64,000 bases of DNA from Pseudomonas fluvialis (GCF_014207935.1 NZ_JACHLL010000001.1:372001-436000), one strand, 5' to 3'. Counted from the first letter of the stretch, positions 8,323 through 17,847 are shown. The notes: generated by a model from the letters alone, not told the origin. A program made the numbers and translations.

Positions 8323-9357
8323 TTATTCCACCTCGACCGGATCGGCAACCAGGCGATCCAGCGCCTCGATCACCGGACGCGGCTTGAGCTCGCGCAGGCA
8401 GTTGTAATGACCGAAGCGGCAGGTGCGCTCGAAGCAGGGGCTGCATTCCAGACCCAGGCGGACGATCTCGACCTGGTCCGCCAGCGGCGGGGTGAACTGC
8501 GGCGAGGTGGAGCCGTACACCGCCACCAGCGGGCGGTTAAGCGCGGCGGCCACGTGCATCAGGCCCGAATCGTTGGACACCACGGCACCGGCGCAGGACA
8601 GCAGGTCGATGGCCTCGGCCAGCGAGGTCTCGCCGGCCAGATTCACCGACTCCTCGCGCAGGCCGGGAATCAGCCGGGCGCGGATATCCTCGCAGCCGGG
8701 ATGGTCATTCTTCGAGCCGAACAACCACACCTGCCAGCCGGCACGGATCTTCAGCTCAGCAACCTTGGCGTAGTACTCGGCCGGCCAGCGCTTGGCCTCG
8801 CCGAACTCGGCACCGGGACACAGCGCCAGCACCGGGCGATCCAGGCCGAGGCCGAACTTGGCCAGGGCGGCCTCGCGGCTGGCGTCGTCGATGGTCAGGC
8901 GCGGCTGCGGATAGGGTTTGGGCAGCTCCGCATCGGGCTCGTAAGCGAGCGCCATAAAGCGCTCGATCATCAGCGGCAGGCGCTCTTTATCCAGAGTGCG
9001 GATGTCGTTGAGCAGGCCGTAGCGCATCTCGCCCTTCCAGCCGGTGCGCTTGGGCACCTTGGCGAAGAACGGCACGAGCGCGGATTTGAGCGAGTTGGGC
9101 AGCAGAATCGCCTGATCGTACTGACCGGCCAGTGACTGGCCGATCTTGCGCCGGGTGGCCAGTTCCAGCACACCATGACCGAGCGGGAAGCTCAGGGCCG
9201 CGCGTACCTCGGGCATGCGCTCGAGAATCGGCCGGCTCCACTCGGGGGCCAGCACGTCGATCTGGCAGTCGGGATGACGCTGCTTGAGGCAGGTGAACAG
9301 CGTCTGCGCCATCACCATGTCGCCTACCCAGCTGGGGCCGATGATCAGAATATTCAT
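8323..9357 (-). CDS. waaF: LPS heptosyltransferase II WaaF
   Basis: A 344-residue GT9 protein starting MNILIIGPSWVGDMVMAQTL, the typical N-terminus of ADP-heptose:LPS heptosyltransferase II, with the catalytic Asp in WVGDMVM. The donor-site segment SNDSGLMHVAAALNRPLVAVYGSTSP and a Cys-rich stretch LECSPCFERTCRFGHYNCL near residue 305 are conserved features of WaaF. It transfers the second heptose to heptose I on the inner face of the cytoplasmic membrane. It follows ilvE after 59 bases that contain a 9-bp hairpin, so it may be partly separated from ilvE transcription or subject to attenuation. Confidence 0.96.
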   Translation of the reverse strand: MNILIIGPSWVGDMVMAQTLFTCLKQRHPDCQIDVLAPEWSRPILERMPEVRAALSFPLGHGVLELATRRKIGQSLAGQYDQAILLPNSLKSALVPFFAKVPKRTGWKGEMRYGLLNDIRTLDKERLPLMIERFMALAYEPDAELPKPYPQPRLTIDDASREAALAKFGLGLDRPVLALCPGAEFGEAKRWPAEYYAKVAELKIRAGWQVWLFGSKNDHPGCEDIRARLIPGLREESVNLAGETSLAEAIDLLSCAGAVVSNDSGLMHVAAALNRPLVAVYGSTSPQFTPPLADQVEIVRLGLECSPCFERTCRFGHYNCLRELKPRPVIEALDRLVADPVEVE

Positions 9358-9375
9358 GCCAATTCCAGAAATGCG

Positions 9376-9398
9376 CAGGGAGGCGCGATGCCTCCCTG
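9376..9398 (-). terminator. hairpin between ilvE and waaF
   Basis: A 9-bp perfect stem CAGGGAGGC / GCCTCCCTG with a 5-base loop lies between the ilvE stop and the waaF start. On the minus transcript it is followed by CGCATTTCTGG rather than a run of U, so it is a weak or partial terminator, an attenuator or a processing signal. It would lower waaF-waa transcription relative to ilvE. Confidence 0.4.
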
Positions 9399-9416
9399 TC
9401 TCGACCTAATAACCGC

Positions 9417-10355
9417 TTATTTAACCAGAGTGCGCCATTCGGCATGGCCGCTGGTCTTGCCAGTGACCAGATCGAAGTAGGCCTTCTGCAGCTTCTCGGT
9501 CACCGGGCCGCGACGGCCGATGCCGATCTGCCGGCCATCCACTTCGCGGATCGGCGTCACTTCGGCGGCGGTGCCGGTGAAGAAGGCCTCGTCGGCGATG
9601 TACACCTCGTCGCGGGTGATGCGCTTCTCCACCACCTTGATGCCCAGCTCGTCGGCCAGGGTCAGGATGGTGTTGCGGGTGATGCCGTTCAGGCAGGAAG
9701 TCACCTCAGGGGTGTACACCACGCCGTTCTTGACCAGGAAGATGTTCTCGCCCGAACCCTCGGCCACGTAGCCTTCCGGGTCCAGCAGCATGGCCTCGTC
9801 GGCACCGCCGGAAATGGCTTCCTGTAGGGCCAGCATGGAGTTGATGTAGTTGCCGTTGGCCTTGGCGCGGGTCATCGAGATGTTGACGTGATGACGGGTG
9901 TAAGAGCTGGTGCGCACCTTGATGCCGTTCTGCAGGGCCTCTTCGCCCATGTAGGCGCCCCAGTGCCAGGCGGCAACGATGACATGCACCTTGAGGCCGG
10001 CGGCGCGCAGGCCCATGGCTTCGGAACCGAAGAACACCATCGGCCGCAGGTAGGCGCTTTCCAGGCCGTTCTCACGCACGGCGGCGCGCTGCGCCTCGTT
10101 GATCTCCTCCTTGGAGAAGGGGATCTGCATGTTGAAGATGTGCGCCGAGTCGAACAGACGGTCGGTGTGCGCCTGCAGGCGGAAGATGGCGGTGCCGTCC
10201 GGGGTGTTGTAGGCACGTACGCCTTCGAACACGCCCATGCCGTAGTGCAGGGTGTGGGTCAGCACGTGGGTGGTGGCCTCGCGCCACGGCACCAGCTTGC
10301 CGTCATACCAGATCACGCCATCACGATCAGCCATCGACGCCATTGCCTTCGACAT
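9417..10355 (-). CDS. ilvE: branched-chain amino acid aminotransferase IlvE
   Basis: A 312-residue fold-type IV PLP aminotransferase. The PLP lysine is K165 in TRAKANGNYINSM; other family marks are HYGMGVFEGVRAY, LRPMVFFGSE, EGSGENIF and GTAAEVTPIREVDGR. It transfers amino groups between glutamate and the keto acids of leucine, isoleucine and valine. The ATG at 10355 is preceded by GAGGAG nine bases upstream, supporting it over the two internal Met codons; the protein is therefore a few residues longer than P. aeruginosa IlvE (MSMADRD start). It lies between glnE and the waa genes exactly as in PAO1, so nitrogen metabolism and LPS genes share one strand. Confidence 0.97.
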   Translation of the reverse strand: MSKAMASMADRDGVIWYDGKLVPWREATTHVLTHTLHYGMGVFEGVRAYNTPDGTAIFRLQAHTDRLFDSAHIFNMQIPFSKEEINEAQRAAVRENGLESAYLRPMVFFGSEAMGLRAAGLKVHVIVAAWHWGAYMGEEALQNGIKVRTSSYTRHHVNISMTRAKANGNYINSMLALQEAISGGADEAMLLDPEGYVAEGSGENIFLVKNGVVYTPEVTSCLNGITRNTILTLADELGIKVVEKRITRDEVYIADEAFFTGTAAEVTPIREVDGRQIGIGRRGPVTEKLQKAYFDLVTGKTSGHAEWRTLVK

Positions 10356-10395
10356 AGTTGCCAGCTCCTCAAGTCTTCGATTCGTTACGGTTGCA

Positions 10396-10418
10396 GTCGC
10401 CCGTCAGCTCGGGGCGAC
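10396..10418 (-). other. hairpin just after glnE
   Basis: A 7-bp stem GTCGCCC / GGGCGAC with a 9-base loop directly follows the glnE stop codon. There is no U-tract after it on the minus transcript, so I do not call it an intrinsic terminator. It lies 41 bases upstream of the ilvE start and could be a transcript-stability element. Confidence 0.3.
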
Positions 10419-13349
10419 CTACGCCAAACCCAATTCGTGCCAGATGCGCAACACGTTGCGCCGTTCATCGGCCAATTGATCTCCAGGCACCGTGCCGGCC
10501 TGTTTCTGCAGGGCCTGGCGGTGCGCCGCGGCGCGGAAGGCCTTGTAGGCCTCCTGCAACAGTCCGACGTCGGCGGCGGTCAGCAGGCCGTGATCGCGCA
10601 GCCCGTCGAGGATGCGGATGTTGTCGGTGTAGCGCAGCAATTCCGGGTACTGGTGCGACCAGGCCAGGGCCGCGTATTGCACCATAAATTCGATATCGAC
10701 GATACCGCCGGCATCCTGCTTGAGGTTGAACGGCTGCTCAGCCTCGAAGGCATTGGCGGCAGTGCCGGCCGCGCTTTCCCTGCTGCCGAGGTTGTCGCGC
10801 ATCTTCGCGCGCATGTCGCTGACCTCCTGACGTAGCGCCTGCAGATCACGCTCACGGCCGAGCACCTGGGCGCGGATCGCCTCGAAGGCGCCCCCCACAC
10901 GCGGGCAACCGACCAGCACGCGGGCACGCACCAGCGCCTGATGCTCCCAGGTCCAGGCCTCGTTCTGCTGGTAGCGCTCGAAGGCGCCCAGCGAACTGAC
11001 CAGCAGCCCAGAAGCCCCCGAAGGCCTCAAGCGCATATCCACTTCGTAGAGCTGCCCGGAAGTGGTCTGGGTGGTCAGCAGGTGAATGATGCGCTGGCCC
11101 AGACGGGCGAAGAACTGCGCGCCATCGATGGGTTTGGCGCCATCGGTGTCGGCCTGGGAGTCACCGTCATGGATAAACACCAGATCGAGATCGGAACCGT
11201 GGCCCAGCTCGATCCCGCCGACCTTGCCGTAGCCGACGATGATGAAGTCCGGATCGCACAGACTGCCATCGGCACGGCGCGGCGTGCCGTACTTGGCCAC
11301 GGTCTGGCGCCAGGCCAGCGCCAGCACCTGCTCCAGAATGGCCTCGGCCAGCCAGGTGAGATAGTCGGACACCTTCATCAGCGGCAGAGTGCCGGCAATT
11401 TCAGAGGCCGCCACGCGCAGACGGTGGGCCAGCTTGAAGTGGCGCAGGGCCTCCATCTGCTGCTCCAGATCGTCCTCGGGGATGCGCGTCAGCCGCTCGC
11501 GCAGCTCGGCCGCCAGCTCCGGCGCCAGCGGCGGCTTGAACAGCCGCCCCTCATTGAGCAGCTCATCCAGCAGCAAGGGGAAGCGGGCAATCTGCTCGGC
11601 GATCCAAGGACTGGCGGCACACAGCTCGAGCAGACGCTGCAGGGCGCTGGGATTCTCCGTCAGCAGCACAAGGTAGGCGGAGCGACGCACCACCTTCTCG
11701 ACCAGCGGCAACACCCGTTCCAGCACCCGGTCCGGATCGTCGTGCTCAACCGCCTGAGCCAGAAAGCGCGGCATGAAGGCATCCAAGCGCTCGCGCCCCA
11801 TGCGCTGCATGGCCCGCACCTGCGGCCCGTGCTTGAGATCGAGAATACGCCGCAGCGCCACCTCGGCATCGGCAAAGCCGGCCTCGCTCAGCTGCCGCTG
11901 CGCCGCCTCGGGCTCCAGCGCCTCCTCCCACAGCGGCAGCCACTCCCCGCCGATACAAAGCGCATCAGCGCCCTCCTCCTCGTCCGGGTCGGCAATCACC
12001 TGACGGAAGTGGTACTCGACCCGCCGCCGGCGCTCGCCCAGGGCATGGTAGAACGCCTCCCAGTCGGCAAAACCCATGATGGCAGCCACGCGCAGGCGGT
12101 CCTGCTCGCCATCGGGCAACATCTGGGTCTGGCGGTCATCGATGCCCTGCAGGGCGTGCTCGGTGTAGCGCAGGAAGTGATAGCTCTCGACCAGCTCATC
12201 AACCGCCTTGGCCGGCATGTAGCCCTGATCGCGCAGGGTGCCGAGCACGCGCATCAGTGAGCGTTCCTGCAGCGCCAGGTCACGGCCGCCGTGGATCAGC
12301 TGGAACACCTGAGCGATGAACTCCACCTCGCGGATGCCGCCGGAGCCGAGCTTGATGTTTTCGCTCATACCCTTGCGCCGCACTTCCTGCTGAATCAGCT
12401 GCTTCATCGAGCGCATGGCCTCGATGGCGGAGAAATCGAGGTAACGCCGGTAGACGAAAGGCCGCAGCATTTCCTGCAACTGCTTGCCGGCCTGCTGATC
12501 GCCCGCGACCACGCGGGCCTTGATCATAGCGTAGCGCTCCCAGTCGCGCCCCTGATCCTGGTAGTACTGCTCCATCGCATTGAAGCTGTACACCAGCGGG
12601 CCACCCGCGCCATAAGGGCGCAGACGCATATCGGTACGGAACACAAAGCCGTCGACGGTGATGGCGTCGAGCGCCTTGATCAGCTTTTGCCCCAGACGAG
12701 TGAAGAACTCCTGATTGTCCAGCGAGCGCTTGACCCCCTCGGTTTCGCCGCCCTCGGGATAGGCGAAGATCAGGTCGATATCCGAGGACAGGTTCAGCTC
12801 GAAGGCCCCCAGCTTGCCCATGCCCAGCACCACCAACTGCTGTGGCAGGCCGCTGCGGCGCCCGGTCGGCGTTCCGAACTGTTCGCACAGGCGCGGATGC
12901 AGCCAGCCCAGCGCCAGATCGATGCTGGCGTCGGCCAGATCGGAGAGGTCACGGCAGGTGCCCCACAGATCGGTCTGGCGGGTGAAGTCACGCCAGATGA
13001 TGCGCAGCTGCTGGCGGTTGCGGTAACGCCGCAGACACTTGCTCAGTGCGTCCTCATCCGCACACTCGGCAACCAGAGCGGCCAGCTGAGTGCGCAACTC
13101 GCCCGGCGCCAGCGCGCGCTCCAGCTCGCCACTGGCCAGCAGCGCCGCAAACATGGCCGGATCACGCTTGATCTGCTCGACCGCGAAATAACTCTGCGCC
13201 AGCACCCGCGTCAGCTGATCACGCCGCCACTCGGGCCAGCCGGCAAGGCTTGCGCCCAGCTCGCTCAGGGCGTGTTCGATATCGTTCAGGGCCCGTTCGG
13301 CCAGGGGGGACAGTGCAGCTGGCAGCGTGGCCAGGGAAGGCAGGCTCAT
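10419..13349 (-). CDS. glnE: bifunctional glutamine synthetase adenylyltransferase/deadenylase GlnE
   Basis: A 976-residue protein with the double nucleotidyltransferase architecture of GlnE. The N-terminal deadenylylase site is at LGAFELNLSSDIDLIFAYP (D190/D192), and the C-terminal adenylylase site is GIELGHGSDLDLVFIHDGD. Each is followed by a helical PII-binding/regulatory region, and the length equals the family norm. GlnE attaches or removes AMP on glutamine synthetase in response to PII (GlnB/GlnK) and glutamine. The ATG at 13349 starts MSLPSLATLPAALSPLAERA. It diverges from aceE over a 218-base gap and sits upstream of ilvE on the same strand. Confidence 0.97.
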   Translation of the reverse strand: MSLPSLATLPAALSPLAERALNDIEHALSELGASLAGWPEWRRDQLTRVLAQSYFAVEQIKRDPAMFAALLASGELERALAPGELRTQLAALVAECADEDALSKCLRRYRNRQQLRIIWRDFTRQTDLWGTCRDLSDLADASIDLALGWLHPRLCEQFGTPTGRRSGLPQQLVVLGMGKLGAFELNLSSDIDLIFAYPEGGETEGVKRSLDNQEFFTRLGQKLIKALDAITVDGFVFRTDMRLRPYGAGGPLVYSFNAMEQYYQDQGRDWERYAMIKARVVAGDQQAGKQLQEMLRPFVYRRYLDFSAIEAMRSMKQLIQQEVRRKGMSENIKLGSGGIREVEFIAQVFQLIHGGRDLALQERSLMRVLGTLRDQGYMPAKAVDELVESYHFLRYTEHALQGIDDRQTQMLPDGEQDRLRVAAIMGFADWEAFYHALGERRRRVEYHFRQVIADPDEEEGADALCIGGEWLPLWEEALEPEAAQRQLSEAGFADAEVALRRILDLKHGPQVRAMQRMGRERLDAFMPRFLAQAVEHDDPDRVLERVLPLVEKVVRRSAYLVLLTENPSALQRLLELCAASPWIAEQIARFPLLLDELLNEGRLFKPPLAPELAAELRERLTRIPEDDLEQQMEALRHFKLAHRLRVAASEIAGTLPLMKVSDYLTWLAEAILEQVLALAWRQTVAKYGTPRRADGSLCDPDFIIVGYGKVGGIELGHGSDLDLVFIHDGDSQADTDGAKPIDGAQFFARLGQRIIHLLTTQTTSGQLYEVDMRLRPSGASGLLVSSLGAFERYQQNEAWTWEHQALVRARVLVGCPRVGGAFEAIRAQVLGRERDLQALRQEVSDMRAKMRDNLGSRESAAGTAANAFEAEQPFNLKQDAGGIVDIEFMVQYAALAWSHQYPELLRYTDNIRILDGLRDHGLLTAADVGLLQEAYKAFRAAAHRQALQKQAGTVPGDQLADERRNVLRIWHELGLA

Positions 13350-13392
13350 GGTCTATCCTGATGGCGACAGGGCGGTCGCTAGACGGCCCTTT

Positions 13393-13407
13393 TGTAGTTT
13401 TTCTACT
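13393..13407. promoter_or_regulatory. degenerate GntR/FadR-type half-symmetric operator
   Basis: TGTAGTTTTTCTACT has one good half-site TGTAGT and a degenerate second half compared with the perfect site 52 bases away. It loosely fits the FadR-subfamily pattern t-n-GT-nnn-AC-n-a, with one base off in the AC position. Together with the perfect copy it may form a two-site operator for aceEF. Confidence 0.4.
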
Positions 13408-13444
13408 AAAGACTGTGACCGAAAGGCTGTTTCAACGCTCTAAA

Positions 13445-13459
13445 TGTAGTAAAACTACA
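13445..13459. promoter_or_regulatory. perfect GntR/FadR-type operator upstream of aceE
   Basis: TGTAGTAAAACTACA is a perfect 6-3-6 palindrome. It matches the DNA pattern known for FadR-subfamily GntR regulators (TNGTNNNACNA), the family to which PdhR, the pyruvate dehydrogenase repressor of enterobacteria, belongs. Lying 109 bases before aceE it is a plausible binding site for a pyruvate-responsive repressor. The regulator itself is not in the window. Confidence 0.55.
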
Positions 13460-13567
13460 GAGCTGCCGACCCACCCCGGCAAGCACTCTTTTCATGCCGC
13501 CCTGCCCACAAGGTGCGGGCGGCCCCTGGCAACCGATTCTGGAAGCCTTTCCGGCCTGGAGCAAGCC

Positions 13568-16213
13568 ATGCAAGACCTCGATCCCGTCGAAACCCAGGAA
13601 TGGCTGGACGCCCTCGAGTCCGTCCTCGACCAAGAGGGCGAAGACCGTGCCCACTACCTGCTGACCCGCATGGGCGAGCTGGCCAGCCGCAGCGGTACGC
13701 AGCTGCCCTATGCGATCACCACGCCCTACCGCAACACCATCCCGGTCAGCCACGAGGCACGCATGCCCGGCGACCTGTTCATGGAGCGGCGGATCCGCTC
13801 GCTGGTGCGCTGGAACGCCCTGGCCATGGTGATGCGCACCAACCTGAAAGACCCGGATCTGGGCGGTCACATCTCCAGCTTCGCCTCCAGCGCCACGCTC
13901 TACGACATCGGCTTCAACTACTTCTTCCAGGCACCGACCGAAGAACACGGCGGCGACCTGATCTTCTTCCAGGGCCATGCCTCGCCCGGCATCTATGCCC
14001 GCGCCTTCATGGAAGGCCGCATCAGCGAAGAACAGATGAACAACTTCCGCCAGGAGGTGGACGGCAACGGCCTGTCCTCCTACCCGCACCCCTGGCTGAT
14101 GCCGGACTTCTGGCAGTTCCCCACCGTGTCCATGGGTCTGGGCCCGATTCAGGCGATCTACCAGGCGCGCTTCATGAAGTACCTGGAAAGCCGCGGCTTT
14201 ATCCCAGCCGGCAAGCAGAAGGTCTGGTGCTTCATGGGCGACGGCGAGTGCGACGAGCCGGAATCCCTGGGCGCCATCTCCCTGGCCGGCCGCGAGAAGC
14301 TGGACAACCTGATCTTCGTGATCAACTGCAACCTGCAGCGCCTGGACGGCCCGGTGCGCGGCAACGGCAAGATCATTCAGGAACTCGAAGGCGTGTTCCG
14401 CGGCGCCGAGTGGAACGTCAACAAGGTCATCTGGGGCCGCTTCTGGGACCCGCTGCTGGCCAAGGACAAGGACGGCATCCTGCAACGCCGTATGGACGAG
14501 GTGGTCGACGGCGACTACCAGAACTACAAGGCCAAAGACGGCGCCTTCGTGCGTGAGCACTTCTTCAACAGCCCCGAGCTGAAGGAGATGGTCAAGGACC
14601 TCTCCGACCAGGAAATCTGGAACCTCAACCGCGGCGGCCACGACCCGTACAAGATGTACGCGGCCTACCACCAGGCGGTGAACCACCAGGGCCAGCCGAC
14701 CGTGGTGCTGGCCAAGACCATCAAGGGCTACGGTACCGGCGCCGGCGAGGCGAAGAACACCGCGCACAACACCAAGAAGGTCGATGTCGACAGCCTGAGG
14801 AAATTCCGCGACCGCTTCGACATCCCGGTCAAGGACGAGGATCTGGAGAACCTGCCCTTCGTCAGACCCGAGGAAGGCAGCGCCGAAGCCCGCTACCTGC
14901 AGGAGCGCCGCGACAAGCTCGGCGGCTATGTGCCGCAGCGCCGCGCGCAGAGCTTCAGCATCCCCACGCCACCACTGGAGACCCTCAAGTCGATCCTCGA
15001 CGGCAGCGGCGACCGCGACATTTCCACCACCATGGCCTTCGTGCGCATCCTCGCCCAGCTGGTCAAGGACAAGGACCTGGGCGCGCGCATCGTGCCCATC
15101 GTGCCGGACGAGGCGCGCACCTTCGGCATGGAAGGCATGTTCCGCCAGCTCGGCATCTACTCGTCCGTGGGCCAGCTGTATGAGCCGGTCGACAAGGACC
15201 AGGTGATGTTCTACCGCGAGGACAAGAAGGGCCAGATCCTCGAGGAAGGCATCAACGAGGCCGGCGCCATGTCCAGCTGGATCGCCGCCGGTACTTCCTA
15301 CTCCACGCACAACCAGCCGATGCTGCCGTTCTACATCTTCTACTCGATGTTCGGCTTCCAGCGTATCGGCGACCTGGCCTGGGCCGCCGGCGACAGCCGC
15401 GCGCGCGGCTTCCTGATCGGCGGCACCGCCGGACGCACCACGCTGAATGGCGAGGGTCTGCAGCACGAGGACGGCCACAGCCATATCCTCGCCAGCACCA
15501 TTCCCAACTGCCGCACCTATGACCCGAGCTACGCCTACGAGCTGGCCGTGATCATCCGCCACGGCATCAAGGCGATGATCGAGGAGCAACAGAACGTCTT
15601 CTACTACATCACCGTGATGAACGAAGCCTACGTCCAGCCGGCCATGCCGGAAGGCGTCGAGGACGGCATCATCCGCGGCATGTACCTGCTGGAAGAGGAC
15701 AAGCGCGACGCAGCGCATCACGTGCAGCTGCTGGGCAGTGGCACCATCCTGCGCGAAGTGCGCGAGGCGGCGAAAATTCTGCGTGACGAATTCGGCATCG
15801 GTGCCGACGTGTGGAGCGTGCCGAGCTTCAATGAACTGCGCCGCGACGGCCTGGCCGTGGAGCGCTGGAACCGCCTGCACCCGGGGCAGAAGCCGCAGCA
15901 GAGCTATGTGCAGCAGTGCCTGTCCGGACGTAAGGGCCCGGTGGTGGCCAGCACCGACTACATGAAGCTGTTTGCCGAGCAGATCCGTCAGTGGGTGCCG
16001 GTCAAGGAATACAAGGTGCTCGGCACCGACGGCTTCGGCCGCAGCGACTCGCGGCAGAAGCTGCGCCACTTCTTCGAGGTGGATCGCTACTGGGTGGCGC
16101 TGACCGCCCTGGAGGCGCTGGCCGACCGCGGCGACATCGACGCCAAGGTGGTGGCCGAGGCCATAGTCAGGTTCGGCCTTGATGCCAACAAAACCAACCC
16201 GCTGGATTGCTGA
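13568..16213 (+). CDS. aceE: pyruvate dehydrogenase E1 component AceE (homodimeric)
   Basis: An 881-residue thiamine-diphosphate E1 subunit of the pyruvate dehydrogenase complex; it decarboxylates pyruvate and reductively acetylates the E2 lipoyl group. The ThDP/Mg motif is seen as GDGECDEPESLGAISLAGREKL, ending with the conserved NLIFVINCN. The start ATG at 13568 (MQDLDPVETQEWLDALESV) matches the family; the frame stays open upstream but that part is not protein-like. It is followed after eleven bases by aceF. Upstream palindromes suggest repression by a GntR-family regulator. No E3 (lpd) is present here, so the complex must use a lipoamide dehydrogenase encoded elsewhere. Confidence 0.97.
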   Translation: MQDLDPVETQEWLDALESVLDQEGEDRAHYLLTRMGELASRSGTQLPYAITTPYRNTIPVSHEARMPGDLFMERRIRSLVRWNALAMVMRTNLKDPDLGGHISSFASSATLYDIGFNYFFQAPTEEHGGDLIFFQGHASPGIYARAFMEGRISEEQMNNFRQEVDGNGLSSYPHPWLMPDFWQFPTVSMGLGPIQAIYQARFMKYLESRGFIPAGKQKVWCFMGDGECDEPESLGAISLAGREKLDNLIFVINCNLQRLDGPVRGNGKIIQELEGVFRGAEWNVNKVIWGRFWDPLLAKDKDGILQRRMDEVVDGDYQNYKAKDGAFVREHFFNSPELKEMVKDLSDQEIWNLNRGGHDPYKMYAAYHQAVNHQGQPTVVLAKTIKGYGTGAGEAKNTAHNTKKVDVDSLRKFRDRFDIPVKDEDLENLPFVRPEEGSAEARYLQERRDKLGGYVPQRRAQSFSIPTPPLETLKSILDGSGDRDISTTMAFVRILAQLVKDKDLGARIVPIVPDEARTFGMEGMFRQLGIYSSVGQLYEPVDKDQVMFYREDKKGQILEEGINEAGAMSSWIAAGTSYSTHNQPMLPFYIFYSMFGFQRIGDLAWAAGDSRARGFLIGGTAGRTTLNGEGLQHEDGHSHILASTIPNCRTYDPSYAYELAVIIRHGIKAMIEEQQNVFYYITVMNEAYVQPAMPEGVEDGIIRGMYLLEEDKRDAAHHVQLLGSGTILREVREAAKILRDEFGIGADVWSVPSFNELRRDGLAVERWNRLHPGQKPQQSYVQQCLSGRKGPVVASTDYMKLFAEQIRQWVPVKEYKVLGTDGFGRSDSRQKLRHFFEVDRYWVALTALEALADRGDIDAKVVAEAIVRFGLDANKTNPLDC

Positions 16214-16224
16214 GGAGACAGGCG

Positions 16225-17847
16225 ATGAGTGAATTGATTCGCGTGCCCGACATCGGCAGTGGCGAGGGTGAAGTGATCGAACTGCTGGTCAAGGTCGGCG
16301 ACCGCATCGAAGCCGACCAGAGCCTGCTGACCCTGGAATCGGACAAGGCCAGCATGGAAATCCCCGCGCCCAAGGCCGGGGTGATCAAGAGCCTGAAGGT
16401 CAAACTGGGCGACACCCTTAAGACCGGCGACGAGCTGCTGGAACTGGAAAGCGAAGGCACGACCGCATCGGTATCTGCACCGGTTGCTGCCACGCCGCCG
16501 GCAGCGGCCGCCGAGCCCGAGCCGGCTGCCGCCGTACCGGCACCCGCCGCGGCCAGCGCCGTCGAAAGCGTGCAGGACATTCAGGTGCCGGATATCGGCA
16601 CCAGCAGCAAGGTCAAGGTCATCGAAGTGCTGGTCAAGCCGGGCGACGTGATTGCCGTCGACCAGTCGCTGATCACTCTGGAGTCGGACAAGGCCAGCAT
16701 GGAGATTCCCGCGCCGGTCGCCGGCACCGTGGAGGCCGTGCTGGTGCAGCTGGATGCCGAAGTCGGCACCGGCGATGTGATTCTCCGCGTGCGGGTGGCC
16801 GGCAGCGCGCCGGCCCCGCTGATACACACCACACCCGCCAATGCCGCACCGGCCGTGGCCGCTGAAGTTGGCGCCATCGCCGCACTGTCCGCTGCCGCCG
16901 CCAGCTCGCCGGCCACGCCACCGCCCTCGCCTGGCGCAAAGGTGCATGCCGGCCCTGCCGTGCGCCTGCTGGCCCGCGAGTTCGGCGTCGACCTCAGCCA
17001 GGTCACCGGCACCGGCCCGAAAGGCCGGGTGCTCAAGGAAGACGTGCAGCAGTTCGTCAAACAGCAGTTGCTCAAGGCCAAGGACGCACCGGCTGCAGCC
17101 ACCGCTGGTGCCGGCATTCCGCCGATTCCGGAAGTGGACTTCAGCAAGTTCGGTCCCGTCGAAGAAGTCGCGATGACCCGCCTGATGCAGGTCGGCGCCG
17201 CCAATCTGCACCGCAGCTGGCTCAACGTGCCGCACGTGACCCAGTTCGACAACGCCGACATCAGCGAGGTCGAGGCCTTCCGCGTGGCGCAGAAGGCAGC
17301 CGCCGAGAAGGCCGGAGTCAAACTGACCATCCTGCCGATCCTGCTCAAGGCCTGCGCCCACCTGCTGCGCGAACTGCCGGACTTCAACAGCTCGCTCGCC
17401 CCTTCGGGCAAGGCGCTGATCCGCAAGGGCTACGTGCACATCGGCTTTGCCGTGGACACCCCGGACGGCCTGCTGGTGCCGGTGATCCGCGACGTCGACC
17501 GCAAGAGCCTGCTGCAACTGGCGGCCGAAGCGGCTGATCTGGCCGAGAAGGCGCGCACCAAGAAGCTCTCGGCCGACGCCATGCAGGGCGCCTGCTTCAC
17601 CATCTCCAGTCTCGGCCATATCGGCGGCACCGGTTTCACGCCGATCGTCAATGCGCCGGAAGTGGCGATCCTCGGCGTGAGCAAGGCGAGCATGCAGCCA
17701 GTCTGGGATGGTCAGGCCTTCCAGCCGCGCCTGCTGCTGCCGCTGTCGCTGTCCTACGATCACCGGGTGATCAACGGTGCCGCCGCAGCACGCTTCACCA
17801 AGCGCCTCGGCGAGGTACTGGCAGATATCCGCACGCTGCTGCTGTAA
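16225..17847 (+). CDS. aceF: pyruvate dehydrogenase E2, dihydrolipoamide acetyltransferase AceF
   Basis: A 540-residue E2 core protein. Two N-terminal lipoyl domains carry the lipoylated lysines K41 and K153, each in a DKASMEIPAP context. They are joined by Ala/Pro-rich linkers and followed by a peripheral subunit-binding domain around residues 238-278 (VRLLAREFGVDLSQVTGTG). The C-terminal catalytic domain has the active-site SYDHRVINGA with H513. It transfers the acetyl group to CoA. GAGGAGA precedes the ATG at 16225. The gene ends in a strong terminator. It has two lipoyl domains, as in P. aeruginosa, rather than three as in E. coli. Confidence 0.97.
   Translation: MSELIRVPDIGSGEGEVIELLVKVGDRIEADQSLLTLESDKASMEIPAPKAGVIKSLKVKLGDTLKTGDELLELESEGTTASVSAPVAATPPAAAAEPEPAAAVPAPAAASAVESVQDIQVPDIGTSSKVKVIEVLVKPGDVIAVDQSLITLESDKASMEIPAPVAGTVEAVLVQLDAEVGTGDVILRVRVAGSAPAPLIHTTPANAAPAVAAEVGAIAALSAAAASSPATPPPSPGAKVHAGPAVRLLAREFGVDLSQVTGTGPKGRVLKEDVQQFVKQQLLKAKDAPAAATAGAGIPPIPEVDFSKFGPVEEVAMTRLMQVGAANLHRSWLNVPHVTQFDNADISEVEAFRVAQKAAAEKAGVKLTILPILLKACAHLLRELPDFNSSLAPSGKALIRKGYVHIGFAVDTPDGLLVPVIRDVDRKSLLQLAAEAADLAEKARTKKLSADAMQGACFTISSLGHIGGTGFTPIVNAPEVAILGVSKASMQPVWDGQAFQPRLLLPLSLSYDHRVINGAAAARFTKRLGEVLADIRTLLL

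Larger units (their letters stand above)
13350..13567. promoter_or_regulatory. divergent glnE-aceE control region
   Basis: This 218-base gap separates the divergent glnE and aceE starts. It contains two related palindromes, one at 13393-13407 and one at 13445-13459, whose centres lie 52 bases apart, about five helical turns. The rest is a GC-rich leader in front of aceE. I could not assign convincing -35/-10 boxes by eye. Confidence 0.55.

Noticed and set aside
10396..10418. Hairpin after glnE as an intrinsic terminator
   Set aside because: Only 7 bp and without a U-tract; listed only as a hairpin.
13406..16069. 887-codon minus-strand open frame opposite aceE
   Set aside because: Antisense shadow of AceE, with VLVLV/AAVAE-type composition and no domain pattern.
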